Shown one piece after another: positions 26,817-35,738 of a stretch of DNA of 64,000 nucleotides. The DNA lies in assembly GCA_963707975.1 (NCBI GenBank), contig OY970177.1, positions 558,001 to 622,000 on the forward strand. Direction: 5' to 3'. The stretch is from CAVVXX01 sp963707975. GTDB lineage: Bacteria > Pseudomonadota > Alphaproteobacteria > Micropepsales > Micropepsaceae. The notes beneath the pieces were generated by a model. The model saw only the letters and a program-made list of their open reading frames with translations. It was not told where the DNA came from and ran no database searches. Positions within the stretch are counted from its first letter, which is position 1. Every line of letters starts with the position of its first letter. The position numbers and the translations under genes were made by a program.

Positions 26817-27368
26817 TCAGGGGGCGGCTTCCGCCTTTTTCGTCGGCCTCTTCAGCTGAATATGTGGAACCTTCTTCATCGCCGCCATGGTGTTTTCCTG
26901 ATACTCGCAGGGGCTAATGCCTTCATCGTCAGCTTTTGGGCGGCCAGAAACGAAATCGGAAAGCTTCGATTTGGCGGGGCCCAGAGCGGTGCTGAAAGCA
27001 GCCTGCGCATCGGCGCAGAATTGCGTGATGTTCCCGATACTTTTCATCGATGAGCCATTGGCGAGCTTGGTCTTGTAAGCGTGGTAGTCTTCCGTGCCGG
27101 CCTTGGCTCCGTGCAGACGCATGAAAAGCCTTTGCAGCGTCTTGTCCGAATCCTGGAGTTCTTTCTGGTAGCCCGTGACAAAGGCGTTGTAGAGCGTGAC
27201 AGCGTTGCACGAAAGCGCCGCCACCATCAGCTCCTGCTGGACAGCCGCCGTCTGCATGGCCGTCATTTCCTCGGGCTTGGCGCATTTCTGGGCGCCAGCC
27301 GCCCATGCCGCCTCTCCGGCAAAAGTGCACGCCACTGCAACTGTGGCCACCCACAGCGTCCGATTCAT
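26817..27368 (-). CDS. Secreted protein of unknown function
   Basis: Not recognised. From the ATG at 27368, directly after GGAGGTTTGC, the product has 183 residues: a signal peptide (NRTLWVATVAVACTFAGEAAWA) then a mostly helical mature part with four cysteines (AQKCAKPEE, ALSCNAVTL, TQFCADAQA, ISPCEYQ) and a basic C-terminus QLKRPTKKAEAAP. The cysteine spacing suggests two disulfides in the periplasm. An upstream open extension overlaps the divergent kynA promoter region and is not used. Conserved-hypothetical proteins of this build are common in Rhizobiales; function cannot be inferred. Confidence 0.8.
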   Translation of the reverse strand: MNRTLWVATVAVACTFAGEAAWAAGAQKCAKPEEMTAMQTAAVQQELMVAALSCNAVTLYNAFVTGYQKELQDSDKTLQRLFMRLHGAKAGTEDYHAYKTKLANGSSMKSIGNITQFCADAQAAFSTALGPAKSKLSDFVSGRPKADDEGISPCEYQENTMAAMKKVPHIQLKRPTKKAEAAP

Positions 27369-27474
27369 GCAAACCTCCAGCCCTTGGACTTCCGCTCGCG
27401 ATGTCAAGAGGAGTACATCATAACAGGTGGGGAATGGCCATGCGATTCCATTTTCGCAGTTTAAGGATCGTTTC

Positions 27475-28329
27475 ATGAGCGACGAAAAAACGAGGCCCGG
27501 TGTCATCGACCTTTCAGGCGAACAGGTGCACTGGGATTTCCGGGATGCCATGTCCTATGGCGATTATCTGGCGCTACCCCAACTGCTTGCCTGCCAACGG
27601 CCGCTTTCCGGCGCTCACGACGAAATGCTGTTCATCATCATGCATCAGACATCGGAACTATGGATGAAGCTCTGCCTGTATGAAGTTACCGCCGCTATCA
27701 GTCAAATACGCGCTGACGAACTGGGCTCCGCCTTTAAGATGCTCGCTCGCGTGGGGCGCATACAATCCATTCTCATCCAGGGCTGGGAAATCCTTTCCAC
27801 CATGACGCCGTTCGATTATGTGAGCTTTCGTAATCATCTGGGTAAAAGTTCCGGATTCCAGTCCTATCAATATCGTATGCTGGAGTTCCGCTTGGGCAAC
27901 AAGAACCGGGCGATGGCGCGCGTGTTCGAGCACCGGCCCGAGATTTATGCGAGCGTGCGCGAGGCCCTGGAAGCGCCGTCCATATATGATGAGGCGCTGG
28001 CGCTGCTCGCCCGCCGCGGCTTTAAGCTGTCTCAAGAAAAACTGAAGCGCGACTTCAGCGAGCCCTATGTAGCGGACGCACATGTAGTGGAGGTGTGGCG
28101 CGAGGTCTATCGCGATGTGGAAAAACACTGGGATCTTTATGAGCTCGCCGAAAAGCTGGTCGATCTGGAATACCGCTTTCATATCTGGCGCTTCAGCCAC
28201 ATGAAGACGGTGGAGCGCATCATCGGCGGCAAGCCCGGCACCGGTGGCACCTCGGGCGTCAATTACCTGAAAAAAGCGCTCGATCTGGTTTTCTATCCGG
28301 AACTCTGGACGGTCAGAACCGAGGTCTGA
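27475..28329 (+). CDS. kynA: Tryptophan 2,3-dioxygenase
   Basis: Heme enzyme that opens the indole ring of L-tryptophan to N-formylkynurenine. From the ATG at 27475 (AAGGATCGTTTC before it) the product has 284 residues, the usual bacterial length. Visible motifs: LLACQRPLSGAHDEMLFIIMHQTSELWMKL (substrate-site His and Arg region), FQSYQYRMLEFRLGNKN, and the C-terminal heme-ligand region RFSHMKTVERIIGGKPGTGGTSGVNYLKKAL. Later kynurenine-pathway genes (kynB, kynU) are not in the window. A start 16 codons earlier is open but lacks a ribosome site. Confidence 0.96.
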   Translation: MSDEKTRPGVIDLSGEQVHWDFRDAMSYGDYLALPQLLACQRPLSGAHDEMLFIIMHQTSELWMKLCLYEVTAAISQIRADELGSAFKMLARVGRIQSILIQGWEILSTMTPFDYVSFRNHLGKSSGFQSYQYRMLEFRLGNKNRAMARVFEHRPEIYASVREALEAPSIYDEALALLARRGFKLSQEKLKRDFSEPYVADAHVVEVWREVYRDVEKHWDLYELAEKLVDLEYRFHIWRFSHMKTVERIIGGKPGTGGTSGVNYLKKALDLVFYPELWTVRTEV

Positions 28330-28456
28330 AGGTCATTTAAATCAATGGGTTGCGGGCGACCAAGCTTTCTTTATCATGGGGCGGGGGCGCGCTTGCGCGA
28401 AGGGCGCTGCCTCCCTATTTCAACCTAAGCTGCGTTTGAGGGGCCGTGAAATTCTC

Positions 28457-28477
28457 ATGAGTGCGAATTTGCCATGA
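28457..28477 (+). CDS. Possible six-codon leader peptide coupled to cysD
   Basis: ATG AGT GCG AAT TTG CCA TGA (MSANLP) ends in an ATGA overlap with the cysD start codon. GAGGGG lies about ten bases upstream of this mini-ORF, while cysD itself has no ribosome site of its own. It may load ribosomes onto cysD. This is inference from spacing only and could be chance. Confidence 0.3.
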   Translation: MSANLP

Positions 28478-29394
28478 CGGCGACTTTGGCCGCCCATCGC
28501 CTGACGCATTTGCAGCGCCTGGAGGCGGAGAGCATCCACATCATGCGTGAGGTGGCGGCCGAGTTCGCCAATCCGGTGATGCTCTATTCCATCGGCAAGG
28601 ATTCGTCGGTGATGCTGCATCTGGCGATGAAGGCGTTCTACCCGTCAAAGCCGCCCTTCCCGCTGATGCATGTCGACACCACCTGGAAATTTCGCGAGAT
28701 GATCCAGTTTCGCGACGAGATGGCCAGGCAGCTCGGTCTCAAGCTGATCGTTCACATCAATGAGGATGGCGTGAAACGGGGCATAAACCCGTTCTCGTCA
28801 GGCTCCAATCTGCACACCCAGGTAATGAAGACGGATGCGCTGAAGCAGGCGCTTGACAAATACGGCTTCGACGCGGCCTTCGGCGGCGCCAGGCGCGACG
28901 AGGAAAAAAGCCGCGCCAAGGAGCGCATCTTTTCTTTCCGCTCGGCCAATCACGCCTGGGATCCTAAGAACCAGCGGCCAGAACTCTGGCACGTCTACAA
29001 TTCTCGCGTGCGAAAGGGCGAGTCGATCCGCGTCTTCCCATTGTCGAACTGGACCGAGCTAGACATCTGGCAATATATTTTGGCCGAGAAGATCCCCATC
29101 GTGCCGCTTTATTTCGCCAAGAAGCGCCCCGTCGTGGAACGCAATGGCGCACTGTTGATGGTTGATGACGAGCGCATGAAATTGAAACCAGGCGAGAAGC
29201 CGGAAATGCTCCTTGTGCGCTTCCGCACGCTGGGCTGCTATCCGCTGACGGGCGCGATTGAATCTTCAGCGGCGACGCTTGAGGAAATCGTGCAGGAAAT
29301 GCTGACGGCCACAACCTCGGAGCGCCAGGGCCGCGTCATCGATCACGATGAAAATGCGTCCATGGAAAAGAAAAAGCGCGAGGGCTATTTCTGA
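28474..29394 (+). CDS. cysD: Sulfate adenylyltransferase subunit 2
   Basis: ATP sulfurylase catalytic subunit: sulfate + ATP to adenosine 5'-phosphosulfate, first step of assimilatory sulfate activation; works with CysN. The 306-residue product has the PP-loop YSIGKDSSVML (about 35-45), LMHVDTTWKFREMI, GGARRDEEKSRAKERIFSFR and the RTLGCYPLTGAIES segment of the family. No ribosome site precedes the ATG; a six-codon ORF overlapping it may supply coupling. It overlaps cysNC by one base. Confidence 0.97.
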   Translation: MTATLAAHRLTHLQRLEAESIHIMREVAAEFANPVMLYSIGKDSSVMLHLAMKAFYPSKPPFPLMHVDTTWKFREMIQFRDEMARQLGLKLIVHINEDGVKRGINPFSSGSNLHTQVMKTDALKQALDKYGFDAAFGGARRDEEKSRAKERIFSFRSANHAWDPKNQRPELWHVYNSRVRKGESIRVFPLSNWTELDIWQYILAEKIPIVPLYFAKKRPVVERNGALLMVDDERMKLKPGEKPEMLLVRFRTLGCYPLTGAIESSAATLEEIVQEMLTATTSERQGRVIDHDENASMEKKKREGYF

Positions 29395-31286
29395 TGAAGC
29401 CCGTAGCCTATCAGGATTTGGCCGCCTACCTCGCAGCGCAGGAAAATAAGTCGCTGCTGCGCTTTCTCACCTGTGGCAGCGTCGATGACGGCAAGTCCAC
29501 TCTGATCGGCCGTCTGCTTTATGATTCCAAGCTGATTTTCGAGGATCATCTGGCCGCGCTGGCCAAGGATTCCAAAAAGCACGGCACCACAGGCGAAGAC
29601 ATCGACCTGGCGCTGCTGGTGGATGGGCTGGAAGCCGAACGCCAGCAGGGCATCACCATCGATGTCGCCTATCGCTTTTTCTCGACCGAGAAGCGCAAAT
29701 TCATCGTCGCCGACACGCCGGGCCACGAGCAATACACCCGCAACATGGCGACCGGCGCCTCCAATTCAGAGCTGGCCGTCATTTTGATAGACGCGCGTAA
29801 GGGTGTGCTCACGCAGACGCGCCGCCACGCCTACATCGTTTCGCTGCTCGGCATCCGCCATGTCATCCTCGCGGTGAACAAGATCGACCTGGTGGGATTC
29901 TCGCAACAGACCTTCGACCATATCGCCAACGAATTCCGCGATTTCGCGCAGAAGCTTGGCTTCAGCAGCCTGGTCGCCATCCCGATTTCAGCGCGCTACG
30001 GCGACAACGTGATCGCGCCCTCCGCGCGCACACCCTGGTACAAAGGCTCATCGCTGCTCGATCATCTGGAATCGGTCGATGTGGAAGCGGAACTTACCGC
30101 CAAGCCTTTCCGCCTGCCGGTGCAATGGGTGAACCGGCCAAATCTCGATTTCCGTGGCTTCTCAGGCACCATTGTAAGCGGCCGCATCAGGCCCGGCGAC
30201 GCAATCGTCATCGCCAAATCCGGCCGGCAATCCAAAGTGAAGCGCATCGTCACCCAGGGCGGCGATCTGAAAGAAGCCTTTGCCGGTCAGGCTGTGACGC
30301 TCACCCTCGCCGACGAGATCGATGTTTCGCGTGGCGACGTGCTGGCTGCGCCCGCCGCGCGCCCAGAAGTTTCCGATCAGTTCGCGGCACATCTCCTCTG
30401 GATGGCGGAAGAAGAGCTGCTACCGCACCGGCAGTATCTCATCAAATCGGGCACGCAATCGGTGCCGGCGGAAGTCACGCTCCTCAAGCACAAGGTGGAC
30501 GTGAACACGCTTGAGCACATGGCCACGCGCACCCTGCATTTGAACGAGGTCGGCTATTGCAACATCTCGACCTCGGAGCCCATCGCCTTCGATCCCTATG
30601 CCGACAATCGCGACATGGGCAGTTTCATCCTTATCGACCGCTTCACCAACGCCACCGTCGGCGCGGGTATGATCGAATTCGGCCTCCGGCGCGCGACCAA
30701 TGTGCACTGGCAGGCGCTTGACGTGGATGCCGGGACGCGCGCCCGCCTGATGGGCCACAAGCCTTGCGTGCTGTGGTTCACGGGGCTGTCGGGCTCGGGC
30801 AAATCGACCATCGCCAATCTGGTCGAGAAGCGGCTGTTCGCGCACAAGTGCCATACTTACACGCTCGATGGCGACAATGTGCGTCACGGCCTTAATCGCG
30901 ATCTTGGCTTCACCGACGCCGACCGCGTGGAAAACATCCGCCGTGTGGCGGAAGCGGCGCGCCTCTTCGTGGACGCAGGGCTGATCGTCCTCGTCTCCTT
31001 CATCTCGCCCTTCCGTTCTGAACGCAGGCTTGCGCGCGACCTGATGAAGCACGGCGAATTCATCGAAGTCTTCGTCGATACGCCTATAGAGGTTTGCATG
31101 CAGCGCGATCCCAAAGGCCTCTACAAGCGTGCGGCGGCGGGCGAGATCAAGAATTTTACCGGCATCGACAGCCCCTATGAGCGGCCCGAAACGGCCGAGC
31201 TGACATTGAAGACCGCGGGCGAAACGCCTGAGGTGCTGGCCGAACGCGTGGTCGCTTTTTTAAGAGCGCAGGGCCGCGTGCCATAG
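29394..31286 (+). CDS. cysN: Bifunctional sulfate adenylyltransferase subunit 1 / adenylylsulfate kinase
   Basis: Fusion of the CysN GTPase, which drives ATP sulfurylase, with APS kinase (CysC), which makes PAPS. The 630-residue product has GTPase motifs GSVDDGKSTL (28-37), DTPGHEQYTRN, NKIDLV, elongation-factor-like beta domains in the middle, then from about 445 the kinase domain with P-loop FTGLSGSGKSTIANL, DGDNVRHGLNRDLGF and the LKTAGETPEVLAERVV tail. The fusion is the usual rhizobial (NodQ-like) form. PAPS may feed reduction or sulfation; no reductase or sulfotransferase gene lies nearby. Confidence 0.96.
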   Translation: MKPVAYQDLAAYLAAQENKSLLRFLTCGSVDDGKSTLIGRLLYDSKLIFEDHLAALAKDSKKHGTTGEDIDLALLVDGLEAERQQGITIDVAYRFFSTEKRKFIVADTPGHEQYTRNMATGASNSELAVILIDARKGVLTQTRRHAYIVSLLGIRHVILAVNKIDLVGFSQQTFDHIANEFRDFAQKLGFSSLVAIPISARYGDNVIAPSARTPWYKGSSLLDHLESVDVEAELTAKPFRLPVQWVNRPNLDFRGFSGTIVSGRIRPGDAIVIAKSGRQSKVKRIVTQGGDLKEAFAGQAVTLTLADEIDVSRGDVLAAPAARPEVSDQFAAHLLWMAEEELLPHRQYLIKSGTQSVPAEVTLLKHKVDVNTLEHMATRTLHLNEVGYCNISTSEPIAFDPYADNRDMGSFILIDRFTNATVGAGMIEFGLRRATNVHWQALDVDAGTRARLMGHKPCVLWFTGLSGSGKSTIANLVEKRLFAHKCHTYTLDGDNVRHGLNRDLGFTDADRVENIRRVAEAARLFVDAGLIVLVSFISPFRSERRLARDLMKHGEFIEVFVDTPIEVCMQRDPKGLYKRAAAGEIKNFTGIDSPYERPETAELTLKTAGETPEVLAERVVAFLRAQGRVP

Positions 31287-31343
31287 ACTTGCCGCACAGT
31301 CGCGCTAAAGTGCCCACCCGCTTGGGGAACAAGGAGTTGAGTT

Positions 31344-32369
31344 ATGTCCTATAAAGTTGCCGTGGTAGGCGCCACCGGCAATGTCGGCCGCGAGATGCTT
31401 GCCATCCTCGCCGAACGCCAATTCCCCGCGAGCGAAGTGGTGGCGCTGGCGTCCTCGCGTTCGGTCGGCACCGATGTCTCATTCGGAGATGCGCTGCTGA
31501 AGGTGAAAGCGCTTGAGCATTACGATTTTGCAGGCACCGACATCTGCCTGATGTCGGCTGGCTCGGCGGTGTCCAAAGAATGGGCGCCAAAAATCACCGC
31601 CAAGGGCGCGATAGTCATCGACAATTCAAGCGCCTGGCGCATGGACCGCCAAGTTCCTCTTATCGTGCCTGAGGTTAACGCAGGCGTTCTCGAAGACGGC
31701 ATCCCAAAGAACATCATCGCCAATCCCAATTGCTCGACCGCCCAGCTCGTCGTGGTGCTGAAGCCGCTGCACGAAGCGGCCAGGATCAAGCGGGTGGTGG
31801 TTTCTACCTATCAATCCGTTTCAGGCGCGGGCAAGGAGCCCATGGACGAGCTCTTCCGCCAGACGCGGGCGATCTTTGTCGCCGATCCCATCGAGCACAA
31901 GCTCTTCACCAAGCAGATCGCCTTCAACGTCATTCCGCACATCCAGGACTTCCTCGATTCCGGCTACACCAAGGAAGAATGGAAGATGATGGTCGAGACG
32001 CAAAAAATCCTCGACCCCGACATCCAAGTCACCGCCACTTGCGTGCGCGTGCCGGTGTTCATCAGCCATTCGGAAGCCGTGAACATCGAATTCGAGCACG
32101 CCATCACGGCGGAAAAAGCCCGCTCACTGTTGCGCGAGGCGCCGGGCGTGCTGGTGGTGGATAAGCGCGAGGATGGCGGGTACGTCACGCCGGTGGAAGC
32201 CGCCGGCGAGGACGCGACCTATGTCAGCCGCATCCGCAGGGATCCGACCGTCGAGCACGGGCTGTCATTGTGGGTGGTGTCGGACAATTTGCGCAAAGGG
32301 GCGGCGCTGAACTCAATTCAGATCGCGGAATGTCTGGTCAATCGTAGATTGCTGAAACGCGCGGCTTAA
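31344..32369 (+). CDS. asd: Aspartate-semialdehyde dehydrogenase
   Basis: Reduces aspartyl phosphate to the semialdehyde for lysine, threonine, methionine and diaminopimelate synthesis. The 341-residue product has the NADP-binding GATGNVGREMLAIL, the catalytic Cys in NPNCSTAQLVVVLKPL, FVADPIEHKLFTKQIAFNVIPHI and VTATCVRVPVF, which places it in the usual proteobacterial class. AAGGAGTTGAGTT precedes the ATG. It overlaps the leftward lipoprotein gene tail to tail by four bases. Confidence 0.97.
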   Translation: MSYKVAVVGATGNVGREMLAILAERQFPASEVVALASSRSVGTDVSFGDALLKVKALEHYDFAGTDICLMSAGSAVSKEWAPKITAKGAIVIDNSSAWRMDRQVPLIVPEVNAGVLEDGIPKNIIANPNCSTAQLVVVLKPLHEAARIKRVVVSTYQSVSGAGKEPMDELFRQTRAIFVADPIEHKLFTKQIAFNVIPHIQDFLDSGYTKEEWKMMVETQKILDPDIQVTATCVRVPVFISHSEAVNIEFEHAITAEKARSLLREAPGVLVVDKREDGGYVTPVEAAGEDATYVSRIRRDPTVEHGLSLWVVSDNLRKGAALNSIQIAECLVNRRLLKRAA

Positions 32370-33343
32370 CGGCCCGAGAGATACCAATAAACAATCGGTG
32401 TTGGCGGCCCATCCGCGGCTTTTCGCGCTGGCGCAGGACTATAATACGTGGAAGCAACCGCTGGCGCAGCCGCCTGAGCGACCACTGCTTTTGTTGGCGT
32501 CACCAGCGCAACAGGAGCCGGCGCTGACGTCATGAGCGGCGCAGGCTTGGCAGGTTCAGGCAGAGCCTTTGGCTGTGCAGCCATAACCACTGGCGTCGGC
32601 GAAGCAGGTTTCACTGGCGCTGCGGCCGGGGCAACTGAAGCGACATGAGCGGGCGTTGGGCTTGGCGCAACCGCGGCAACGGATGTAGCCAATGCTGGCT
32701 CAGAGGCGCCATCCTGAATGGGCGCCATCGTATAGACGTAACGCGACACGATGCGCGGATTGCCGTCGATGTCGGTGTCGCGATAAGTGATCAGCTTCAT
32801 ATGCGATTCTATGGGATCAACCGGCGCTGCCACGGGCGTTGTGTTGGCGGCCACAACGACATTCGAAGGCGCGCTGCCGCTGTCGGCGACTGCAACATCA
32901 TCATCGGCGAAAGGAAGCAGGCGAAGGTTCAGCCCCGAAGCCGTTGCCGGCGTCACCTCCTTGACCTCTTCCTGATTGCCCTGGGCCAGTTCCTGGCCGC
33001 GGGCGCGTTCATAATTAGCCAGCACTTGGTCGTCAGGAGCAGCTTTTTCGTTCTTCTTTTCAAAAAAAGCGAAGACGCCCTTGAAATCGTCGCGCGTGGC
33101 GAGCGAACCAGGCAGCTCGCAGATTCTGCGGTCCTTGCGCAAAATGCCTTCGGTGATGCTGCAATCCTTGCCGGTGAGCAGCGAGAGCGCGTGATCGGCC
33201 AAGCCCTTGCCCGTGGTCAGCGTGCTGACGCCGCCGGCGATGGTGGAAAGCTGACCAAGCGTGAGCGCGCCGATGATGGGCGCAGCACAGCCGGACACCG
33301 TCACCGCTGCGGCTGAAACCAGCACTAGAGTACGGAACCTCAT
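32366..33343 (-). CDS. Lipoprotein of unknown function with Pro/Ala-rich C-terminal half
   Basis: Not recognised as a named family. The 325-residue product has a lipobox VSGCAAP (Cys19), a conserved-looking N-terminal domain (PIIGALTLGQLSTIAGGVSTLTTGKGLADHALSLLTGKDCSITEGILRKDRRICE, two cysteines) and a short helical part to ~130. The second half is Ala/Pro/Val-rich with a single folded-looking stretch, SHMKLITYRDTDIDGNPRIVSRYVYTM. Similar N-terminal modules with the DC(S/N)..R....C.I/E pattern occur in lipoproteins scattered in alphaproteobacteria; function unknown. It is convergent with asd. Confidence 0.8.
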   Translation of the reverse strand: MRFRTLVLVSAAAVTVSGCAAPIIGALTLGQLSTIAGGVSTLTTGKGLADHALSLLTGKDCSITEGILRKDRRICELPGSLATRDDFKGVFAFFEKKNEKAAPDDQVLANYERARGQELAQGNQEEVKEVTPATASGLNLRLLPFADDDVAVADSGSAPSNVVVAANTTPVAAPVDPIESHMKLITYRDTDIDGNPRIVSRYVYTMAPIQDGASEPALATSVAAVAPSPTPAHVASVAPAAAPVKPASPTPVVMAAQPKALPEPAKPAPLMTSAPAPVALVTPTKAVVAQAAAPAVASTYYSPAPARKAADGPPTPIVYWYLSGR

Positions 33344-33618
33344 AACTCGCCCCTAACTGCGAAGCCCATTCCGGCTTCACGCCCCCCGGTCCTATTTTGA
33401 ACCTGTTGGGACGCCCCAAACGAACTTTCTGCCTCGGCATGATGAGAGTCAAAGGTTACGGTTACTGTTTGGTTAAGTGTTGCAGAACGTCTACGGCCTA
33501 TGCCGATCCTTTGAGCGCAGAGTGCATTGCAAGATGCATGCTTCGTGCCTAGGTTTTCTTTGGTATTGGGGAAGCATCTCGCTATATGTTGTATGCCAAA
33601 AGAATATGACAACTAACA

Positions 33619-34056
33619 ATGCGTGAGGCGATTGTCTTCGCGATTATTTTTGTCGCGGGCGCGCTCATCTACAAATTTCGCGCGCGCATTTTTATTGCTT
33701 TGCGCAGTTTCGATGCCCGCAACGCGGCGCGGCGCTTCGAAGAGTTTCGCGACCGCCATGACCGTTTCGCCCATTACAAGCACACGCTCCGGCTTGCCGA
33801 AGAACAGGTCGAAGGCGTGTCCAAAGTCGTAGTGCCTGACGAAAGTACCGGAATGCCGGTTCCGCGCTACCTGTTCCTGGGCGCCCAATATGCAACGCAT
33901 AACGAAGCGGAGGCTGCGCGCCGGGCGGCGGTCACCGCCAAGGCGCGCGAATTCTATATCGAGCTCGACAAAATATGGTTGGGCCGGCGTGCACCCTGGC
34001 ACGATGTGCGCGAGCCGGGGCCAAGCCTGCCGCCGCCTTCCGAAACCAAGCACTGA
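33619..34056 (+). CDS. Small single-pass membrane protein, unknown
   Basis: Not recognised. 145 residues: an N-terminal membrane helix (EAIVFAIIFVAGALIYKF), then a charged, probably helical cytoplasmic part (DARNAARRFEEFRDRHDRFAHYKHTLRLAEEQVEGVSKV), a stretch RYLFLGAQYATHNEAEAARRAAVTAKAREFYIELDKIWLGRR and a Pro-rich tail. The region ATHNEAEAARR...FYIELDKIWL has the look of a conserved small domain. Spaced three bases from the end of the convergent ubiH-like gene. Coding confidence rests on amino-acid composition and codon bias. Confidence 0.7.
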   Translation: MREAIVFAIIFVAGALIYKFRARIFIALRSFDARNAARRFEEFRDRHDRFAHYKHTLRLAEEQVEGVSKVVVPDESTGMPVPRYLFLGAQYATHNEAEAARRAAVTAKAREFYIELDKIWLGRRAPWHDVREPGPSLPPPSETKH

Positions 34057-34059
34057 AAT

Positions 34060-35289
34060 TCAAGCGGCTTCGCCTTTCAGGAGGCGCGGCAGCCGACCCG
34101 TTTCGCCGCCCGCCTGGCGCATGAAGAAGCGGCGCAGCGGGCCGATACGATCGACCACGCCCATGCCCAGATCGCGCGCAAGCCTGATAGGCGCCACATC
34201 ATTGGAAAACAGCCGGTTGAGCGCGTCCGTGCTCGCCCCCAGCACAAAACTGTCGAAACGCCGCCAGCGCTCATAGCGCTTGAGAATATCCTCGGCGCCG
34301 AAATCGAGACCAAGGCGCGCGGCATCGAGAATGGTTTCGGCCAAAGCCGCCACATCCTTGAAACCAAGATTGAGCCCCTGCCCCGCGATCGGATGTATGC
34401 CGTGCGCGGCGTCGCCCGCCAGCGCAAAACGCGGACGCACATAAGCGCGGGCAAGATGGAAACTTAGCGGATATGACCAGCGCGGGCCGGCAAATTCAAT
34501 CGCGCCCAGATGCGCGCCGAAGCGCCGCGCGATTTCGGCAATGAAGTCCGCCTCGGAAAGCGCCATCAACGCCGGCGCGCGATCGGCGTGCTCGGTCCAC
34601 ACCAGCGCGGAGCGATTGCCCCTCATCGGCAGAATGGCAAACGGACCTGCGGGCAGAAAATGCTCGTAGGCGACACCGTTGTGCGGGCGTTCAAGCGTGA
34701 CTGTCGTAACGATACCGTGTTGCGGGTATTCCCATGCTACCGTCTCTATCTCCATGGCCTCGCGCAAATGCGAGTCGCGCCCATCGGCGGCGATGACAAG
34801 GCGCGCCGCAATTTCGCGTCCGTCCTTCAGCATCACCAGGGCGCGGGTCTTTTCGACGGCGATGTTTGCCGCTTCCGAGCCCGAAAAAAGAGTGAGATTT
34901 TTCTCTTCGCCAGCGCACGCGAACAGGGCTTCGCGGAGGAATCGGTTCTCGACCATGTAGCCCAACGGCTCGCCCGCTTCGCCATGATCGAAATGAAGCG
35001 AGAAGGGGGAAGCTGCGCGGTCAAGCTCCGCGTCGGTGACCAGAATATCGTTGATCTGCTGGGCGTGATCTTCGAGATGGCGCCACAGGTCGAGCGCGCG
35101 ATACATCCTGACCGAGGAATAACTGAGCGCGCTTACGCGGCCATCGAAGAGGAGCGTCGTCACTTTCTCGCGCGTCAGCGGGTCGGCGATGGCGACGTTG
35201 AGCCCACCTTGCGCCAGCGCCACGCCCAGCGTCAGCCCCACCATGCCGCCCCCGGCAATAAAGACGTCAGTCTCGATGCGCTCGGCCAT
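34060..35289 (-). CDS. UbiH/UbiF/COQ6-family FAD-dependent hydroxylase
   Basis: Flavin monooxygenase expected to hydroxylate the ring of a ubiquinone precursor at the membrane. The 409-residue product starts with the FAD-binding GGGMVGLTLGVALAQGGLNVAIAD, has the VIAADGRDSHLRE motif (DG motif) and the second FAD motif FALAGDAAHGIHPIAGQGLNLGFKDVAALAE. Which ring carbon it modifies (C5, C6 or another) cannot be told, since alphaproteobacteria use UbiL, UbiM and others of the same family. Upstream is a 449-bp region without genes. Confidence 0.9.
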   Translation of the reverse strand: MAERIETDVFIAGGGMVGLTLGVALAQGGLNVAIADPLTREKVTTLLFDGRVSALSYSSVRMYRALDLWRHLEDHAQQINDILVTDAELDRAASPFSLHFDHGEAGEPLGYMVENRFLREALFACAGEEKNLTLFSGSEAANIAVEKTRALVMLKDGREIAARLVIAADGRDSHLREAMEIETVAWEYPQHGIVTTVTLERPHNGVAYEHFLPAGPFAILPMRGNRSALVWTEHADRAPALMALSEADFIAEIARRFGAHLGAIEFAGPRWSYPLSFHLARAYVRPRFALAGDAAHGIHPIAGQGLNLGFKDVAALAETILDAARLGLDFGAEDILKRYERWRRFDSFVLGASTDALNRLFSNDVAPIRLARDLGMGVVDRIGPLRRFFMRQAGGETGRLPRLLKGEAA

Positions 35290-35738
35290 CAGCGGGCTTT
35301 CCCATGGCGGCGGATTGCGGTCAATGCGGCTGTCGTCTCATGTGAATCCTCATGCTGAGCTTGCCGAAGCATAAGTGAAAATGAGCCGCGACTTGAATGC
35401 ATTGCGAAAATCTCGCCCTCACCCCTTGACAAGCGAGTCGCTCGTCCCCATCTCGCGCCTATATCCGAAAAACTGCGCGTGAACCGGACTTGACCACCAG
35501 CGAGGGGGCGAAGTCATTGAACGCGCTTGCGTTTTTATCAAGGACTAAGCCCGTCATGCGACGATGACCGCGCCTTAAAAAAATCCACGCTCCCGATGGG
35601 CGCTCGAATTGCGCCCGGGCCTCTGAAAATCACGCTGAAAACCAGCGAATTTTTCCGGCAATAAACCTGCCATTCACCTTTTATCAACCATGGACAGGGC
35701 AGAAATGAACAAATCCTTAAGGCGGGAAAGTGGGCTTC
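35290..35738. other. Gene-poor interval between ubiH-like gene and ftsK
   Basis: 449 bp. It holds one REP-like palindrome (35348-35375), and both promoters of the divergent flanking genes must lie here. No credible coding frame was found. No clear -35/-10 pair could be chosen. Confidence 0.6.
35348..35375 (+). repeat. REP-like palindromic repeat, single copy
   Basis: CATGCTGAGCTTGCCGAAGC with flanking CCT/ATAAG: an imperfect palindrome whose core (CTGAGCTTG-CGAAG) matches the two copies near 58.6 kb. Repeats with this core are abundant in intergenic DNA of many proteobacteria. Confidence 0.7.
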
